Of a DNA stretch of 64,000 nucleotides, positions 30,286 through 39,636 are shown piece by piece (positions within the stretch are counted from its first letter, which is position 1; every line of letters begins with the position of its first letter). The stretch comes from JABFSA01 sp963827515 (GTDB lineage: Bacteria; Acidobacteriota; Vicinamibacteria; Vicinamibacterales; UBA2999). Location of the stretch: assembly GCA_963827515.1 (NCBI GenBank), contig CAWHBF010000023.1:1-64000 (forward strand), given 5' to 3'. Under the pieces are notes generated by a model. It was not told where the DNA came from. It did not search any database and saw only the letters and a list, made by a program, of their open reading frames with translations. The translations under genes were made by a program, and so were the position numbers.

Positions 30286-30512
30286 GTGTAGCCTCCCTCG
30301 ACACAAAACGGCACCCGCATGGTGCCAACGTTCACAGCGGCCACCCAACGCGGTACCGCTCACCTGTGCTACGCGGGGTCACGATACACCAAGCGCGAGG
30401 ACCATGCGTGGGTAGGGCCGGTGCCGTCAGGTGCAACGCCTGCGACAGCCGTCAAACGGCCACGTATGACCAGCGGCGCCTCACGCTCGCCCGCGCCGTC
30501 TGGTACGTGCTG

Positions 30513-31176
30513 TTAGCCGGCCACGAGCGTCAAGACATCTCCACAGCTAGTGAATTCAGGCCATGGCAGACCCTGAGACGAGCGCCCGTCGAACCAGGCC
30601 GCTCGGCAAGCTCGAAGGCCAACCCGTTCCGCGCCAGCTAGTTCGTCGTCGCCGCCGTCCCCGACATACACCGTAGCCTCTGGTTGAATCTCCCAGTCGC
30701 CGTACTGCCCGCAGGTAGATCTCAGGATTGGGCTTCGCGACACCTTCGTCGCACGAGAAGACCGTACATTGGAACGCCGGGGCGAGCCCGCAGTCCGACC
30801 ACGGGAGGACATCTTCTTTGAAACCGTTGCTGATGACGCCGAGTCTGACGTCACGCCGAGCAAGCTCAGTAATGAGTGTCATGACCTGATCATCTATTCG
30901 GGCAAAGGCCGCGGCCTTTTCGCGCATACGCTGCTGGCAGATTTCCCGAACAGCCGCTGTGTCGACCGTGCCAGCCAGTGCTCGTGAAATCTCCGTCAAC
31001 GCGTCGGCAAAGGACAACTCCCCCACCACGATGCGTGGCCGCCGCGCTTTCCATTCCGCGCGGTAGGCCTGCCGCTCAAGCCCGAGTGCGTGAGCGAGCG
31101 AAGATGCTCGCGTCGGCGCGACATGAGACTCCGTGATGAGCGTTTCAAACAGATCAAACAGGACTGCTGTGATCAT
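30513..31176 (-). CDS. HAD-superfamily hydrolase (frameshifted)
   Basis: From ATG 31176: MITAVLFDLFETLITESHV gives HAD motif I (DxxxT-type nucleophile), with LGVISNGFKEDVLPWSDCGL for motif II and KPNPEIYLRAVRRLG for motif III. The first frame then goes wrong near 30700; the adjacent frame supplies ATVYVGDGGDDELAGAERVG (motif IV acidic pair) and ends at 30513. Reconstructed length is about 221 residues, typical of haloacid-dehalogenase-like phosphatases. The substrate is unknown. Bases 30286-30512 hold no gene I can support. Confidence 0.72.
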
Positions 31177-31219
31177 TCGGGTTATCCGACCGAACGTGAC
31201 GAAGAGCTGCGGTACCGGA

Positions 31220-31900
31220 CTAGAAGTGCACCCCCAGCGCCACGGATGGGCGTTGGGTCCACCGTGGGTAGTGGTACTGCCACCGCGGCTCCCCTTCGCT
31301 ACACAGAGGTTCACCCGAGTAACCGATGATGCATTGCGTGCCGCTGGGCACGCCGGTGAACACGAAACGGAGGCCGGGAACGAATGCCAGGCGCCGCCCT
31401 CCGATGCGGAAATCGACCCCGAACATGATGCCGGGGTTCCATGCGAGAGGAAAGTAGCCACTCGACTCACCCGAGAATGACGAGAATGTTCCCTCGTTCC
31501 CGACGAGAACAATTCCTGCGACCGGCTCGATGCGGACGACGGATGGAAGGTGTGCTTTCAGACCGAAAGACACGAACCAGTCGCGCCGCGTGCTCACCTC
31601 ACTGGTGTCATGCCGACCCGCCTGTCTCGCGCGCATCACGCCCGTACGCGATGCTTCGACCTCGATAGAGAAACGCGGCGACACGAAGACGCCACCACCC
31701 ACTAGCCATCCGACGGTGTTGCCGCCAGGGGCAGCGAACGGCGGCGGCGATCCGACCTCGAGGGCCGCTTGATGAGGAAATGACACACCCGCATTCACAT
31801 AGACCGCGCCCGCGGATTCTTGCGCCGCTGCCTCGAGCGTGGCACTCAACATGAGGGCGCACATCAAGTACGGCATCAATCCACATTTGACGGCACTCAT
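31220..31900 (-). CDS. Small outer-membrane beta-barrel protein
   Basis: 226 residues from ATG 31900 (the longer frame begins at 31939). Signal peptide MPYLMCALMLSATLEAAAQE. The mature part has alternating hydrophobic strands and glycine turns (NTVGWLVGGGVFVSPRFSIE, WFVSFGLKAHLPSVVRIEPV, AFVPGLRFVFTGVPSGTQC) and ends RPSVALGVHF; a terminal phenylalanine is the usual outer-membrane assembly signal. An OmpW/OmpA-like porin or adhesion barrel is possible; no family can be named. Confidence 0.65.
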   Translation of the reverse strand: MSAVKCGLMPYLMCALMLSATLEAAAQESAGAVYVNAGVSFPHQAALEVGSPPPFAAPGGNTVGWLVGGGVFVSPRFSIEVEASRTGVMRARQAGRHDTSEVSTRRDWFVSFGLKAHLPSVVRIEPVAGIVLVGNEGTFSSFSGESSGYFPLAWNPGIMFGVDFRIGGRRLAFVPGLRFVFTGVPSGTQCIIGYSGEPLCSEGEPRWQYHYPRWTQRPSVALGVHF

Positions 31901-32051
31901 GCATGTCTTCCGTTGTGTGAGGCTATTTCTCACAATCATGATGATGCGAGATATTCATTCGGCCTCACGCTGCCCGACCTGCATGCGTCTAGCCGCCGTC
32001 AAACCCACGTCGGGGCGCATGTTAGCACCGGCTCTGACGATGGGCGCAGGG

Positions 32052-32142
32052 CTTTGGGCTTTGGGAATTCTGCGGCTTCGCTCTCTCATCGCGTACTTTG
32101 CACACTTCGGTACTTTCGACTCTGCACTTTGCTTTGACTTTT
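32052..32142. repeat. Degenerate heptamer tract upstream of selA
   Basis: Begins with ctttggg twice, passes through less regular units, then gives tactttc, gactctg, cactttg, ctttgac in 7-bp register (32111-32138). It ends 28 bases before the selA start. Weaker and more eroded than the arrays at 30061, 53941 and 60641. The rest of 31901-32170 shows no gene. Confidence 0.55.
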
Positions 32143-32170
32143 CCATTTCGCCTGTGCCAGCCTCGTCGAC

Positions 32171-33586
32171 ATGGCTCACGACACGCTCCGAGAACTGCCC
32201 GCCGTGAGCCGGCTCCTCGCTCACCCACGAACCGAGCGTCTGCTGGTTCGATTCAATCGTGAATACGTGGTGCAGGCATGTCGCGACCTGCTCGATGAAC
32301 TAAGACGCACGATCGGCCAGGGCCATGCGCTCGACACGGAAACAGTCAACGTCGAATCGATTGTCGCGCGGCTCGAGTCCAGACTCTTCGACACCGGGAA
32401 CCCTGGGCTCCAGCGCGTCGTCAACGCCACGGGCACCGTGCTGCACACCAACCTTGGACGAGCGCTGCTCGCGCAGTCGGCAAGCGACGCGGTGCTGCGC
32501 GCGGCCACGCAACCGGTGAACCTCGAGTACGACCTGGTCCAGGGCGAGCGCGGGCGCCGCGAGCAGGCCATCGAAGACCTGGTCAAGCACCTCACGGGCG
32601 CCGAAGCGGCAACGGTCGTGAACAACAACGCCGCCGCCGTGCTGCTCGTCCTGAACACGCTCGCGAGCGGCCGCGAGGTGATCGTGTCGCGCGGAGAACT
32701 GGTGGAGATCGGCGGTGCGTTCCGGATCCCCGAGATCATGGCCCGGAGCGGAGTGGTGCTCAGGGAGGTGGGGACGACGAATCGAACCCATCCCTCCGAT
32801 TACGAAGAGGCCATCAGCGATCGGACAGCCCTGCTGTTGAGAGTCCACACGAGCAACTACAAGATCGTCGGCTTCGTTGCCGAGGTCGGCTTGCCCGAAC
32901 TCGTGGCCATCGGCGCCAGACGCGGAATCCCCGTCATGGAGGACCTCGGGAGCGGCGCCTTCGTGGACCTGAGCCGTTATGGTCTGCCCAAGGAGCCGGT
33001 GGTCGCAGAGCGCATCGCGCTCGGCACCGATATCGTGACCTTCAGCGGCGACAAGGTGCTCGGCGGTCCACAAGCCGGGATCATCGCCGGCAGGACAGCG
33101 TGGCTCCAGCAGATCGGCAAAAATCCCCTGCACCGGGCGCTGCGGTGCGGAAAACTCACGATCGCGGCGCTCGATGCCACGCTGCGCCTGTATCGCGAGT
33201 CGGCGTCCATCACGCAGGATATCCCCACGCTCAGGGCCGTCACACGACCGCTCGCCGAGGTCGAGGAAACGGCACGGCGCGCTCTGCCGCCGCTGACGTC
33301 GGCTCTCGGACCGGACTACCACCTGTCGATCCAGGACTCGACGTCTCAGATGGGCAGCGGCGCGCTGCCCACTGACGACATCCCCACCAAGGTCATCGTC
33401 ATCGAGCACGATTCGATGGGCGCGCACCACATCGCGGAAAAGTTTCGTCAGGCGCGTCCCTCGATCGTCGGCCGCGTCAGTGCCGATCGATTCATCCTCG
33501 ACGCGCGAACGATCTTCGATCCCCTCGACCTGGTCCCGCGCTGGACCAGCCAGGCCGACGCCGCCGCTCGGCCCGCGCAGGCCTGA
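32171..33586 (+). CDS. selA: L-seryl-tRNA(Sec) selenium transferase
   Basis: 471 residues, intact. A PLP-dependent enzyme of the cytoplasm that converts seryl-tRNA(Sec) to selenocysteyl-tRNA(Sec) using selenophosphate. The N-terminal tRNA-binding domain starts LPAVSRLLAHPR; the core has VVNATGTVLHTNLGRALLAQ, EDLGSGAFVDL and the cofactor lysine in TFSGDKVLGGPQAG (Lys295). The C-terminus GRVSADRFILDARTIFDPLD is diagnostic. Its TGA overlaps the selB ATG by one base, so the two are translationally coupled. It works with the nearby tRNA-Sec, selB and selD. Confidence 0.97.
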   Translation: MAHDTLRELPAVSRLLAHPRTERLLVRFNREYVVQACRDLLDELRRTIGQGHALDTETVNVESIVARLESRLFDTGNPGLQRVVNATGTVLHTNLGRALLAQSASDAVLRAATQPVNLEYDLVQGERGRREQAIEDLVKHLTGAEAATVVNNNAAAVLLVLNTLASGREVIVSRGELVEIGGAFRIPEIMARSGVVLREVGTTNRTHPSDYEEAISDRTALLLRVHTSNYKIVGFVAEVGLPELVAIGARRGIPVMEDLGSGAFVDLSRYGLPKEPVVAERIALGTDIVTFSGDKVLGGPQAGIIAGRTAWLQQIGKNPLHRALRCGKLTIAALDATLRLYRESASITQDIPTLRAVTRPLAEVEETARRALPPLTSALGPDYHLSIQDSTSQMGSGALPTDDIPTKVIVIEHDSMGAHHIAEKFRQARPSIVGRVSADRFILDARTIFDPLDLVPRWTSQADAAARPAQA

Positions 33587-35502
33587 TGCCATTCATCGTC
33601 GGCACCGCCGGCCACATCGACCACGGCAAGACGAGCCTCGTCAAAGCGCTCACCGGACAAGACACGGACCGGCTCAAGGAAGAGAAGGAGCGGGGCATCT
33701 CGATCGACCTTGGGTTCGCGCACCTCGATCTCCCAGACGGCACCCGCTCGGGCGTCATCGATGTCCCCGGGCACGAACGATTCATCCGCAACATGCTGGC
33801 GGGCGCCCACGGCATCGATCTCGTGCTCTTCACCGTCGCCGCCGATGACGGAGTCATGCCGCAAACGATCGAGCATCTCGACATCCTGCACCTCCTCGGC
33901 GTCAGCCAGGCGGTCTTCGTCATCACGAAGGTTGATCTGGCCACACCGGCTCGGATCGAGGAGGTCGAGGAAGAGATTCGGGGCCTGGCAGCTGGCACCT
34001 CACTCGAGGGGGCGCCGATCGTCGGCTTTTCGTCCGCCACAGGCGAGGGCCTGGACCAACTTCGAGTCGAGATCGAGCGCGCCCTGCGCGGCATGGAAAA
34101 GGCGTCTCCGCCCGGCTACTTTCGGCTGCCGGCGGACCGCGTGTTCGTGCTTCAGGGTCACGGGGTGGTCGTCACTGGTACCGCACTCCAGGGGGAGGTC
34201 GGCACGGGCGATCGGATCCGTTGCCTGCCGGGCAACCAGCTGTTCCGCGTGAGGAGTCTGCAGGTGCACGGCGATCCGGTGTCGAGCGCAACGTGGGGTC
34301 AGCGCGTCGCGCTGAACCTTGCCGGGCAGGATGCACCCGAAATTGAACGTGGGGATGTGCTGTGCGACGAGCGCCTGACACGAGTGTCCGATCGGTTCGA
34401 CGCGTCGCTCGAGGTGCGGCCGTCGGCCGGCGCCGGCGTCAAGAGCCACCAGCGCGTCAGGGTTCATCTCGGAACCGCTGAGCGGATGGGGAAGGTCATC
34501 CTCCTCGGCTCTCACGACCTGCTCTCACCCAGCCAGACCGGGTTCTGTCAGGTTGTGCTGTCCGAGCCGCTCGTGGCCATGCGAGGAGACCGTTTCATCG
34601 TGCGCGACGAAACGGCACAACGAACCTTGGGTGGCGGCGTTGTGATCCACCCGTGGGTTCGCCCGCACACACGGCGGGAACGGGAGCTCGAATCGAAGCT
34701 GAAGACGTTTCACACGGGAAGCGTCCCAGCGATCCTGGAACTATTCCTCGACGAGCACGACGAGTTCGCGATTCCACTCGCGCCCGTCTACCAGTTCCTC
34801 AACCTTCGTGCCGAGGATGCTCTCGCCTTGGCGCGCGACGTACCCGCTGTGAGAACCGTCGGCTTCGAGGGAGAGGAGCTTTTCACCACGCATCGCAAGT
34901 GGGCGGCTCTCACGGCGACGTTGCTCGCAGCGCTGCGGGAGTTTCATGCCATCACTCCGCTTGCGCGGGGCAGAGACATGGAAGAACTGCGCGACAAGCT
35001 GCCCTGGCGAATCCCGGCGCGGCTCTTTCGCGCGGTCATGGATCAGCTGGAGGGGGAGAATGTCATCGCTCGCGAGGGAAGCCTGCTCCGCTTACCCGGA
35101 CATACGATCACGCTGAGCGACAACGAGCGACAAAGCATGGAGCGGATTACCTCGATGCTGGCAGCCAGTCCACTCTCGCCACCGACCCTGTCGCAGATGG
35201 CCCGTGAAACCGGAATCGGCCGCGCTAAACTGATCGGGTTCATGCGGCTGCTCGAGCGCACCCGGTCGGTCGCCCGTGTGACCGAGGACCTCTATTTCCT
35301 GCAGGACAGCATCGAAGGCGTCATACTGACGCTTCGCGCAGGGCTGTCCGAACGCGACGAGATTACGCCGGCGATGTTCAGAGACCGCTTCAACACCACC
35401 AGGAAATATGCCATCCCTCTCCTGGAGTATCTCGACCGTGAGGGCGTCACCGTTCGAACGGGTGACGTCAGGCGCCTGAAGGCTGTCGAGCCGCTGGCAT
35501 AA
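33586..35502 (+). CDS. selB: Selenocysteine-specific elongation factor
   Basis: 638 residues, intact. A GTPase that delivers selenocysteyl-tRNA to UGA codons by binding the SECIS hairpin in the mRNA. G1 is GTAGHIDHGKTSLVKALTGQ, then G2 ERGISIDLGFAHLD, G3 DVPGHERFIRNML and G4 VITKVDL. Domain II has GHGVVVTGTALQGEVGTGDR. Residues beyond about 370 are the winged-helix repeats that bind SECIS (LFRAVMDQLEGENVIAREGS, FRDRFNTTRKYAIPLLEYLD), ending with VRTGDVRRL. The final winged helix pattern KYAIPLLEYLDREGVTVR is typical of SelB. Confidence 0.97.
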   Translation: MPFIVGTAGHIDHGKTSLVKALTGQDTDRLKEEKERGISIDLGFAHLDLPDGTRSGVIDVPGHERFIRNMLAGAHGIDLVLFTVAADDGVMPQTIEHLDILHLLGVSQAVFVITKVDLATPARIEEVEEEIRGLAAGTSLEGAPIVGFSSATGEGLDQLRVEIERALRGMEKASPPGYFRLPADRVFVLQGHGVVVTGTALQGEVGTGDRIRCLPGNQLFRVRSLQVHGDPVSSATWGQRVALNLAGQDAPEIERGDVLCDERLTRVSDRFDASLEVRPSAGAGVKSHQRVRVHLGTAERMGKVILLGSHDLLSPSQTGFCQVVLSEPLVAMRGDRFIVRDETAQRTLGGGVVIHPWVRPHTRRERELESKLKTFHTGSVPAILELFLDEHDEFAIPLAPVYQFLNLRAEDALALARDVPAVRTVGFEGEELFTTHRKWAALTATLLAALREFHAITPLARGRDMEELRDKLPWRIPARLFRAVMDQLEGENVIAREGSLLRLPGHTITLSDNERQSMERITSMLAASPLSPPTLSQMARETGIGRAKLIGFMRLLERTRSVARVTEDLYFLQDSIEGVILTLRAGLSERDEITPAMFRDRFNTTRKYAIPLLEYLDREGVTVRTGDVRRLKAVEPLA

Positions 35503-35542
35503 CATTCGGCGGGCACCCCCGCACTTCCGTCGTGACCACATC

Positions 35543-36618
35543 GTGAAAACCACAGGCAGCACGAAGAACACCAGACAGACACACTGACGCAACTCACCCA
35601 ACACGTCGCGGCCGGGGGGTGCGCGGCCAAGCTCGGCCCAGCCGATCTCCAGAAGATTCTGCACAGCCTTCCGAGGTTCGAACACCCAGACATGCTCGTC
35701 GGGACCGAAACCTCGGACGACGCCGGGGTGTTTCGCCTGCGGCCGGATCTCGCCATCGTCAACACGGTCGACTTCTTCACGCCGATCGTGGACGACCCCT
35801 ACACGTTCGGACAGATCGCAGCAGCCAATGCGTTGAGCGACATCTTCGCGATGGGCGCCGAGCCGACGACGGCGCTGAACATCGTGGCGTTCCCAAGGAA
35901 CACACTCAGCCTTGATGTGCTCGCTGCCGTGCTTCAAGGCGGGGCGGAAAGGGTCAGAGCCGCGGGGGCTGTCGTGATCGGCGGGCACAGCATCATCGAT
36001 GAGGAGCTCAAGTACGGCATCGCCGTGACCGGCACCGTGCATCCCGACCGGATCGTTCGCAACGTGGGCGTCCGTGACGGAGATGCGCTCATCCTGACGA
36101 AGGCTCTTGGTACCGGCATCATCACCACCGGCCTCAAGCAGGGCAAAGCATCGAAAGCCAGCGTTCGAGCCGCTATCGGGTCGATGATCGCGCTGAACAA
36201 GGCGGCGGCCTCCACGATGCGGCGCTTTCGTGTTCACGCGTGCTCGGACGTGACCGGGTTCTCGTTGCTCGGACACTCCTACGAGATGGCAAGCGGCAGC
36301 GGCGTGACCATCGTGCTCGAGGCACGCAAGATGCCGCTGCTGCCGGGCGCGCGCCGATTGGTGGAGATGGGCTGCGTGACGGGAGGATGTCGCAGAAACC
36401 GGGACTACCTGACGGACAAGACCGCGATCGATCCATCGGTACCCGGAAGCCTGGCCGAGATTGCACTCGATCCGCAGACGTCCGGGGGCCTCCTGATCGC
36501 GCTGTCGAAGAAGAACGCGCCGGCGCTCCTTCAGAAGCTCCACGCGAACGGCGTCGAGCATGCGACGATCGTGGGGTACGCCACCGCTGCGCAGGATGTC
36601 AGCGTCAGGCTTGTCTAG
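35543..36618 (+). CDS. selD: Selenophosphate synthetase (start region disturbed)
   Basis: Makes selenophosphate from selenide and ATP for SelA. The open frame shows TETSDDAGVFRLRPDLAIVN, VDFFTPIVDDPYTFGQIAAA, NALSDIFAMGAEPTTALNIV and TSGGLLIALS. An ATG at 35692 would remove the catalytic loop, which is clearly encoded upstream in the same frame: TQHVAAGGCAAKLGPADL. The cysteine in GGC is the usual Cys/Sec nucleophile position, so this SelD is not itself a selenoprotein. The second cysteine common in the loop (GCxCK) is alanine here. No in-frame ATG, GTG or TTG precedes the loop; GTG 35543 in the neighbouring frame, joined by one base near 35580, or CTG 35584, are the options. Confidence 0.9.
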
Positions 36619-36634
36619 TCCGTTTTCGATTCGG

Positions 36635-36818
36635 CGTAGAGCGGAGGCTTCAGCGGACTCCGCGGACACGCGCACGCTGAAGCGTGCGCTCTACGGCGAA
36701 ACGCAAACCGCTCTGTCCGGCTGAAGCCGGACACTACGACTAGAAGATGTAGAGCGCAGGCTCCAGCATGAGTCGGCACGACCCAAGACAGCGTAGAGCG
36801 CAGGCTTCAGCCTGCGCG
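36635..36818. repeat. Cluster of palindromic repeats at a convergent junction (copy 2)
   Basis: A full branched element with outer arms CGTAGAGC (36635-36642) and GCTCTACG (36688-36695), its left inner hairpin disturbed by a few extra bases, is followed by cgaaacgcaaacc. Then comes a separate perfect hairpin TGTCCGGC-tgaa-GCCGGACA (36714-36733), a half copy near 36750, and the GCAGGC-ttca-GCCTGC variant (36792-36818). It fills the 235-bp gap between selD and the convergent ATP-grasp gene. Confidence 0.85.
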
Positions 36819-36853
36819 TGACAGGCAGCGTGACAAGCAGCCTGTGTGTGAAG

Positions 36854-37996
36854 TCAGCCGGCGCGTGAGTAGATACGCCCCGCTCGCTGCACGAGGGCGT
36901 CGTAGCACGCGGCCGCGTCCGGGCCTTCTGCCAGGACCGTACAGATCGGATGTCCCTCGACGATTCGCTCACCGGGGTGGGGCACATCGCGAACGGTGGG
37001 ATCCTCGAGCCACGACTGGGTGTTCCCCATCGTCGACATCCCTGCGCGCGAAGACGACCGCCTTCCCCACCGCGCGTGCACCCTGTCTGGCCTGCGACAG
37101 ATCGAACACCGGGAGCGTCCCTGACGCACATGCGGCCGCGTGTGCACCGAAGACCGAAAGACCGAACGCGCGCTCGACGAGCTCCATCGACGCGCACCAG
37201 CGTGGATTCACTTCGATCGGATACGGCACACCGTCGGCCGCGACAAAGTCGATGCCGTTGACGCCAACCAGTCCGAACTCCTTCACCACCGTGCGCGCCG
37301 TCGCGGACGCGGTGTCCACGAGCGCCTCGTCCTGTCTGAAATGAGGGTCTCCGGCAGCCGCCAGAATGTTTCCGCAGTACGTGAATCCATCCGCGCCGAA
37401 CGCCGGGTCGCCAACCAACTGACGTGAGATGGCCAGCGGGACCGAACGGCCGCCGGCTGCAACAAACACGAGTGACCCCGGAACGCCCTCAATGCGTTGC
37501 TGCAGATAGCAGCCGCGCGGGATATCGCTGCCGACCCAGCGCCGCACGCCGCGTCCACCGCCGGACGAAAGGGGTTTAACCAACCAATCGTTCGGGTTCC
37601 GTTCGGATCGTTCGGCGCGTTCATACAGACCGCGGGCGCTGGGATTCCCTGCTCCCTGAACAAATCGGCGAGCTGTTGAGGATCGCGTACGCGACGAAGC
37701 ACGGCGGGTGGGTTCCCCCAGAGCACGCGGCCGGCGGCGAGTGACGTCACGGCGTCGGGATGGTTCTCGAAGTTCGAGCCGTACACCGCTGCCTCGACTG
37801 CGAGGTCCGATGCGGCGCGGGCGGCAGATTCCGGACTGAAGCTGGTTCCGAAATCGCGCGGTACCGACAGACCACGAACCGATGGGTGCAGATCGAGATC
37901 CGCGAACGCGTCAATCGTCGTGACGGCGAAACCCGCCCGCACGGCAGAATCCGCGGCCGCCCGCGAAGAGAGGCCGGCGATGAGCACGTGTGTCAC
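36854..37996 (-). CDS. ATP-grasp protein of the H4MPT C1 gene cluster (two frameshifts)
   Basis: Reconstructed from three frames: MTHVLIAGLSSRAAADSAVR onward from 37996, then VKPLSSGGGRGVRRW and LQQRIEGVPGSLVFVAAGGR, NGIDFVAADGVPYPIEVNPR, and finally GERIVEGHPICTVLAEGPDA to the stop at 36854. About 380 residues. The glycine-rich loop and the NxxDF...EVNPR metal site define an ATP-grasp ligase. Such a gene accompanies fae, mtdB and mch in methylotroph clusters, where a role in making the pterin or its side chain has been suggested. It is 13 bases downstream of the dehydrogenase gene. Confidence 0.75.
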
Positions 37997-38009
37997 GTCA
38001 CCGACAGGG

Positions 38010-38873
38010 TCAGCCCTTCGACGACAGGTCGCGGGCGACCTCGGCGATGGTCTCGGCGTCGAGGACGAGATCGTTGCGCTCGAACAGGCGGGCGATACAG
38101 GCCTTGTGAATCTTCATCTTCAGCCCGCCGACACCAAGGGCGCCGAATACGACAGCACCCTCCCGTTCGACACCGTCATCACGAACATCGATCCCCTCGA
38201 TTCCGGACGGCGGCACGGCATTGATGTCGGCCGCCGTGCGCAACGCGCCACCTGTCCAGGCACTGAGAGGCACGAGCTGAACACCGGCGGGTCCGGCATT
38301 GAGCAGCAGCTCGGCGCCCTCCAGGACCGAGGCAGCCTGGGAAGCGTCCGACATGACGGCCGACCGCACGGTACCGCCGAATCGGCGGCCGATGCCCTCG
38401 ACGAGGGCCGCGTCCGCCTGGCGGCGCGACGTGATGGTCACCTGTGCACCCGACATCGCCAGGAGGCCGGCCGCACGCACGCCAACAGGACCCGTCCCGG
38501 CGGTCACCACGGCCCGACGTCCGTCGAGCGTGCCTGCGCCTCGCTGCAGCTTGGACACCGCGGCGACGGCGGTCGTATTGGATCCGTTCGAGTCGAGCAT
38601 CACCGACACGCGCATCGGTCCGAAGAAGGCCTTCTGCACGGCCGCGAGAAGCCGCTCGCCGGCGGCCATGTCGGTTCCGCCGATGAAAATCGCTGTGTGA
38701 CGCAGGTCCTTGGGACCACGCGTGAAGATCGCCCCGTGCACGAGATCGCGAATCGCATCCTCGGTCACACCGCCGTAGCTCATGACCTCTTCGGCGCCGC
38801 CATCGAAGGCGACGACACGGTCAAAGACGCTCGGATGAACAGACGTGTCGAGTTGGAGGAGAAGCGTGCGCAT
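38010..38873 (-). CDS. NAD(P)-dependent methylene-tetrahydromethanopterin dehydrogenase
   Basis: 287 residues from ATG 38873. Oxidises methylene-H4MPT to methenyl-H4MPT in the cytoplasm. The N-domain has LLLQLDTSVHPSVFDRVVAF, GAIFTRGPKDLRHTAIFIGG and MLDSNGSNTTAVAAV, the conserved MtdA/MtdB pterin site. The nucleotide site is AVVTAGTGPVGVRAAGLLAM followed by TSRR, which favours NADP-type phosphate binding but does not decide between MtdA and MtdB. Between fae (79-base gap) and the ATP-grasp gene in one operon. Confidence 0.9.
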   Translation of the reverse strand: MRTLLLQLDTSVHPSVFDRVVAFDGGAEEVMSYGGVTEDAIRDLVHGAIFTRGPKDLRHTAIFIGGTDMAAGERLLAAVQKAFFGPMRVSVMLDSNGSNTTAVAAVSKLQRGAGTLDGRRAVVTAGTGPVGVRAAGLLAMSGAQVTITSRRQADAALVEGIGRRFGGTVRSAVMSDASQAASVLEGAELLLNAGPAGVQLVPLSAWTGGALRTAADINAVPPSGIEGIDVRDDGVEREGAVVFGALGVGGLKMKIHKACIARLFERNDLVLDAETIAEVARDLSSKG

Positions 38874-38952
38874 GGCGGGTTCTCGGGGGACCGCAAATGC
38901 GGAAGGCCGGAGCAGCCACGCCACTCCGGCCTTCGCAGGTTGGTCTGTCCGC

Positions 38953-39456
38953 TTACTTCGGGCTGAAGGGGTGCTTGGCCGTCTTGGAACCGGCAAGCAC
39001 TTCACTCACGGTCGGCTTGCCCGCGAGCGCGCGCTGGATCGATTCCTTCGTGGCCTGGTAGTTGTAGTCGTAGATCTTCTGATCGTCGCTGGCGTCCCAG
39101 TGAATGAACACGCCAACCATGATGCAGAGATCGTCGGCCTTGTCTTTCGAAATCACGCCGCTCTCCACCGAGTCGACGACCGCGCGGGCCACGGCCGCCT
39201 GCGCCGGCCCGAACATCTGCACGGCCTGCTTCGCGCCCTTGATCGTCACCTTGTTGAAGAGGATCGTATCGGGCTTCGCCGGCAGGTTGGGAGCGACCAC
39301 GGCCAGCAGCGTGGTAAAGCCGTCCTTGTTGTTCGTGAGCGCGTTGCAGAACGCCGCGCCAGCCGGCCCAGACTTGGAGCCGATGATGAGGTCGATGTGC
39401 GCGACCTCGTTGCCATCGCCTACCAGCGACTCACCGAGGAAAAAATCCGCTGCCAT
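38953..39456 (-). CDS. fae: Formaldehyde-activating enzyme
   Basis: 167 residues, complete. Condenses formaldehyde with tetrahydromethanopterin to methylene-H4MPT. The active-site histidine lies in GNEVAHIDLIIGSKSGPAG; other signatures are FTTLLAVVAPNLPAKPDTI, LFNKVTIKGAKQAVQMFGPA and MVGVFIHWDASDDQKIYDYN. First gene of the reverse C1 operon. It links directly to the XoxF methanol dehydrogenase 33 kb away, whose product is formaldehyde. Confidence 0.96.
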   Translation of the reverse strand: MAADFFLGESLVGDGNEVAHIDLIIGSKSGPAGAAFCNALTNNKDGFTTLLAVVAPNLPAKPDTILFNKVTIKGAKQAVQMFGPAQAAVARAVVDSVESGVISKDKADDLCIMVGVFIHWDASDDQKIYDYNYQATKESIQRALAGKPTVSEVLAGSKTAKHPFSPK

Positions 39457-39540
39457 GAATAGAACCCCTTTCCGAGTGTGAAGACGTCAATTCGCGTCCG
39501 AAAGTGTAACACCGTGACATGTCAATCAATGAGCGACGAT

Positions 39541-39619
39541 TCGCGCGCAGGCCAACCACCTCCGCCAAGGCTACGGCGGTCCGCCGAAGCTTCATGCGAA
39601 GGCGGAAGCCTGCGCGCGA
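39541..39619. repeat. Large palindromic element with 12-bp arms
   Basis: Perfect 12-bp inverted arms TCGCGCGCAGGC (39541-39552) and GCCTGCGCGCGA (39608-39619) enclose 55 bases containing further CCGCC/GGCGG complementarity. Between the 5' end of fae and the stop of the reverse TonB gene at 39637. Distinct sequence from the CGTAGAGC family but a similar position next to a gene end. Confidence 0.75.
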
Positions 39620-39636
39620 CACGCACGCAACACCAC

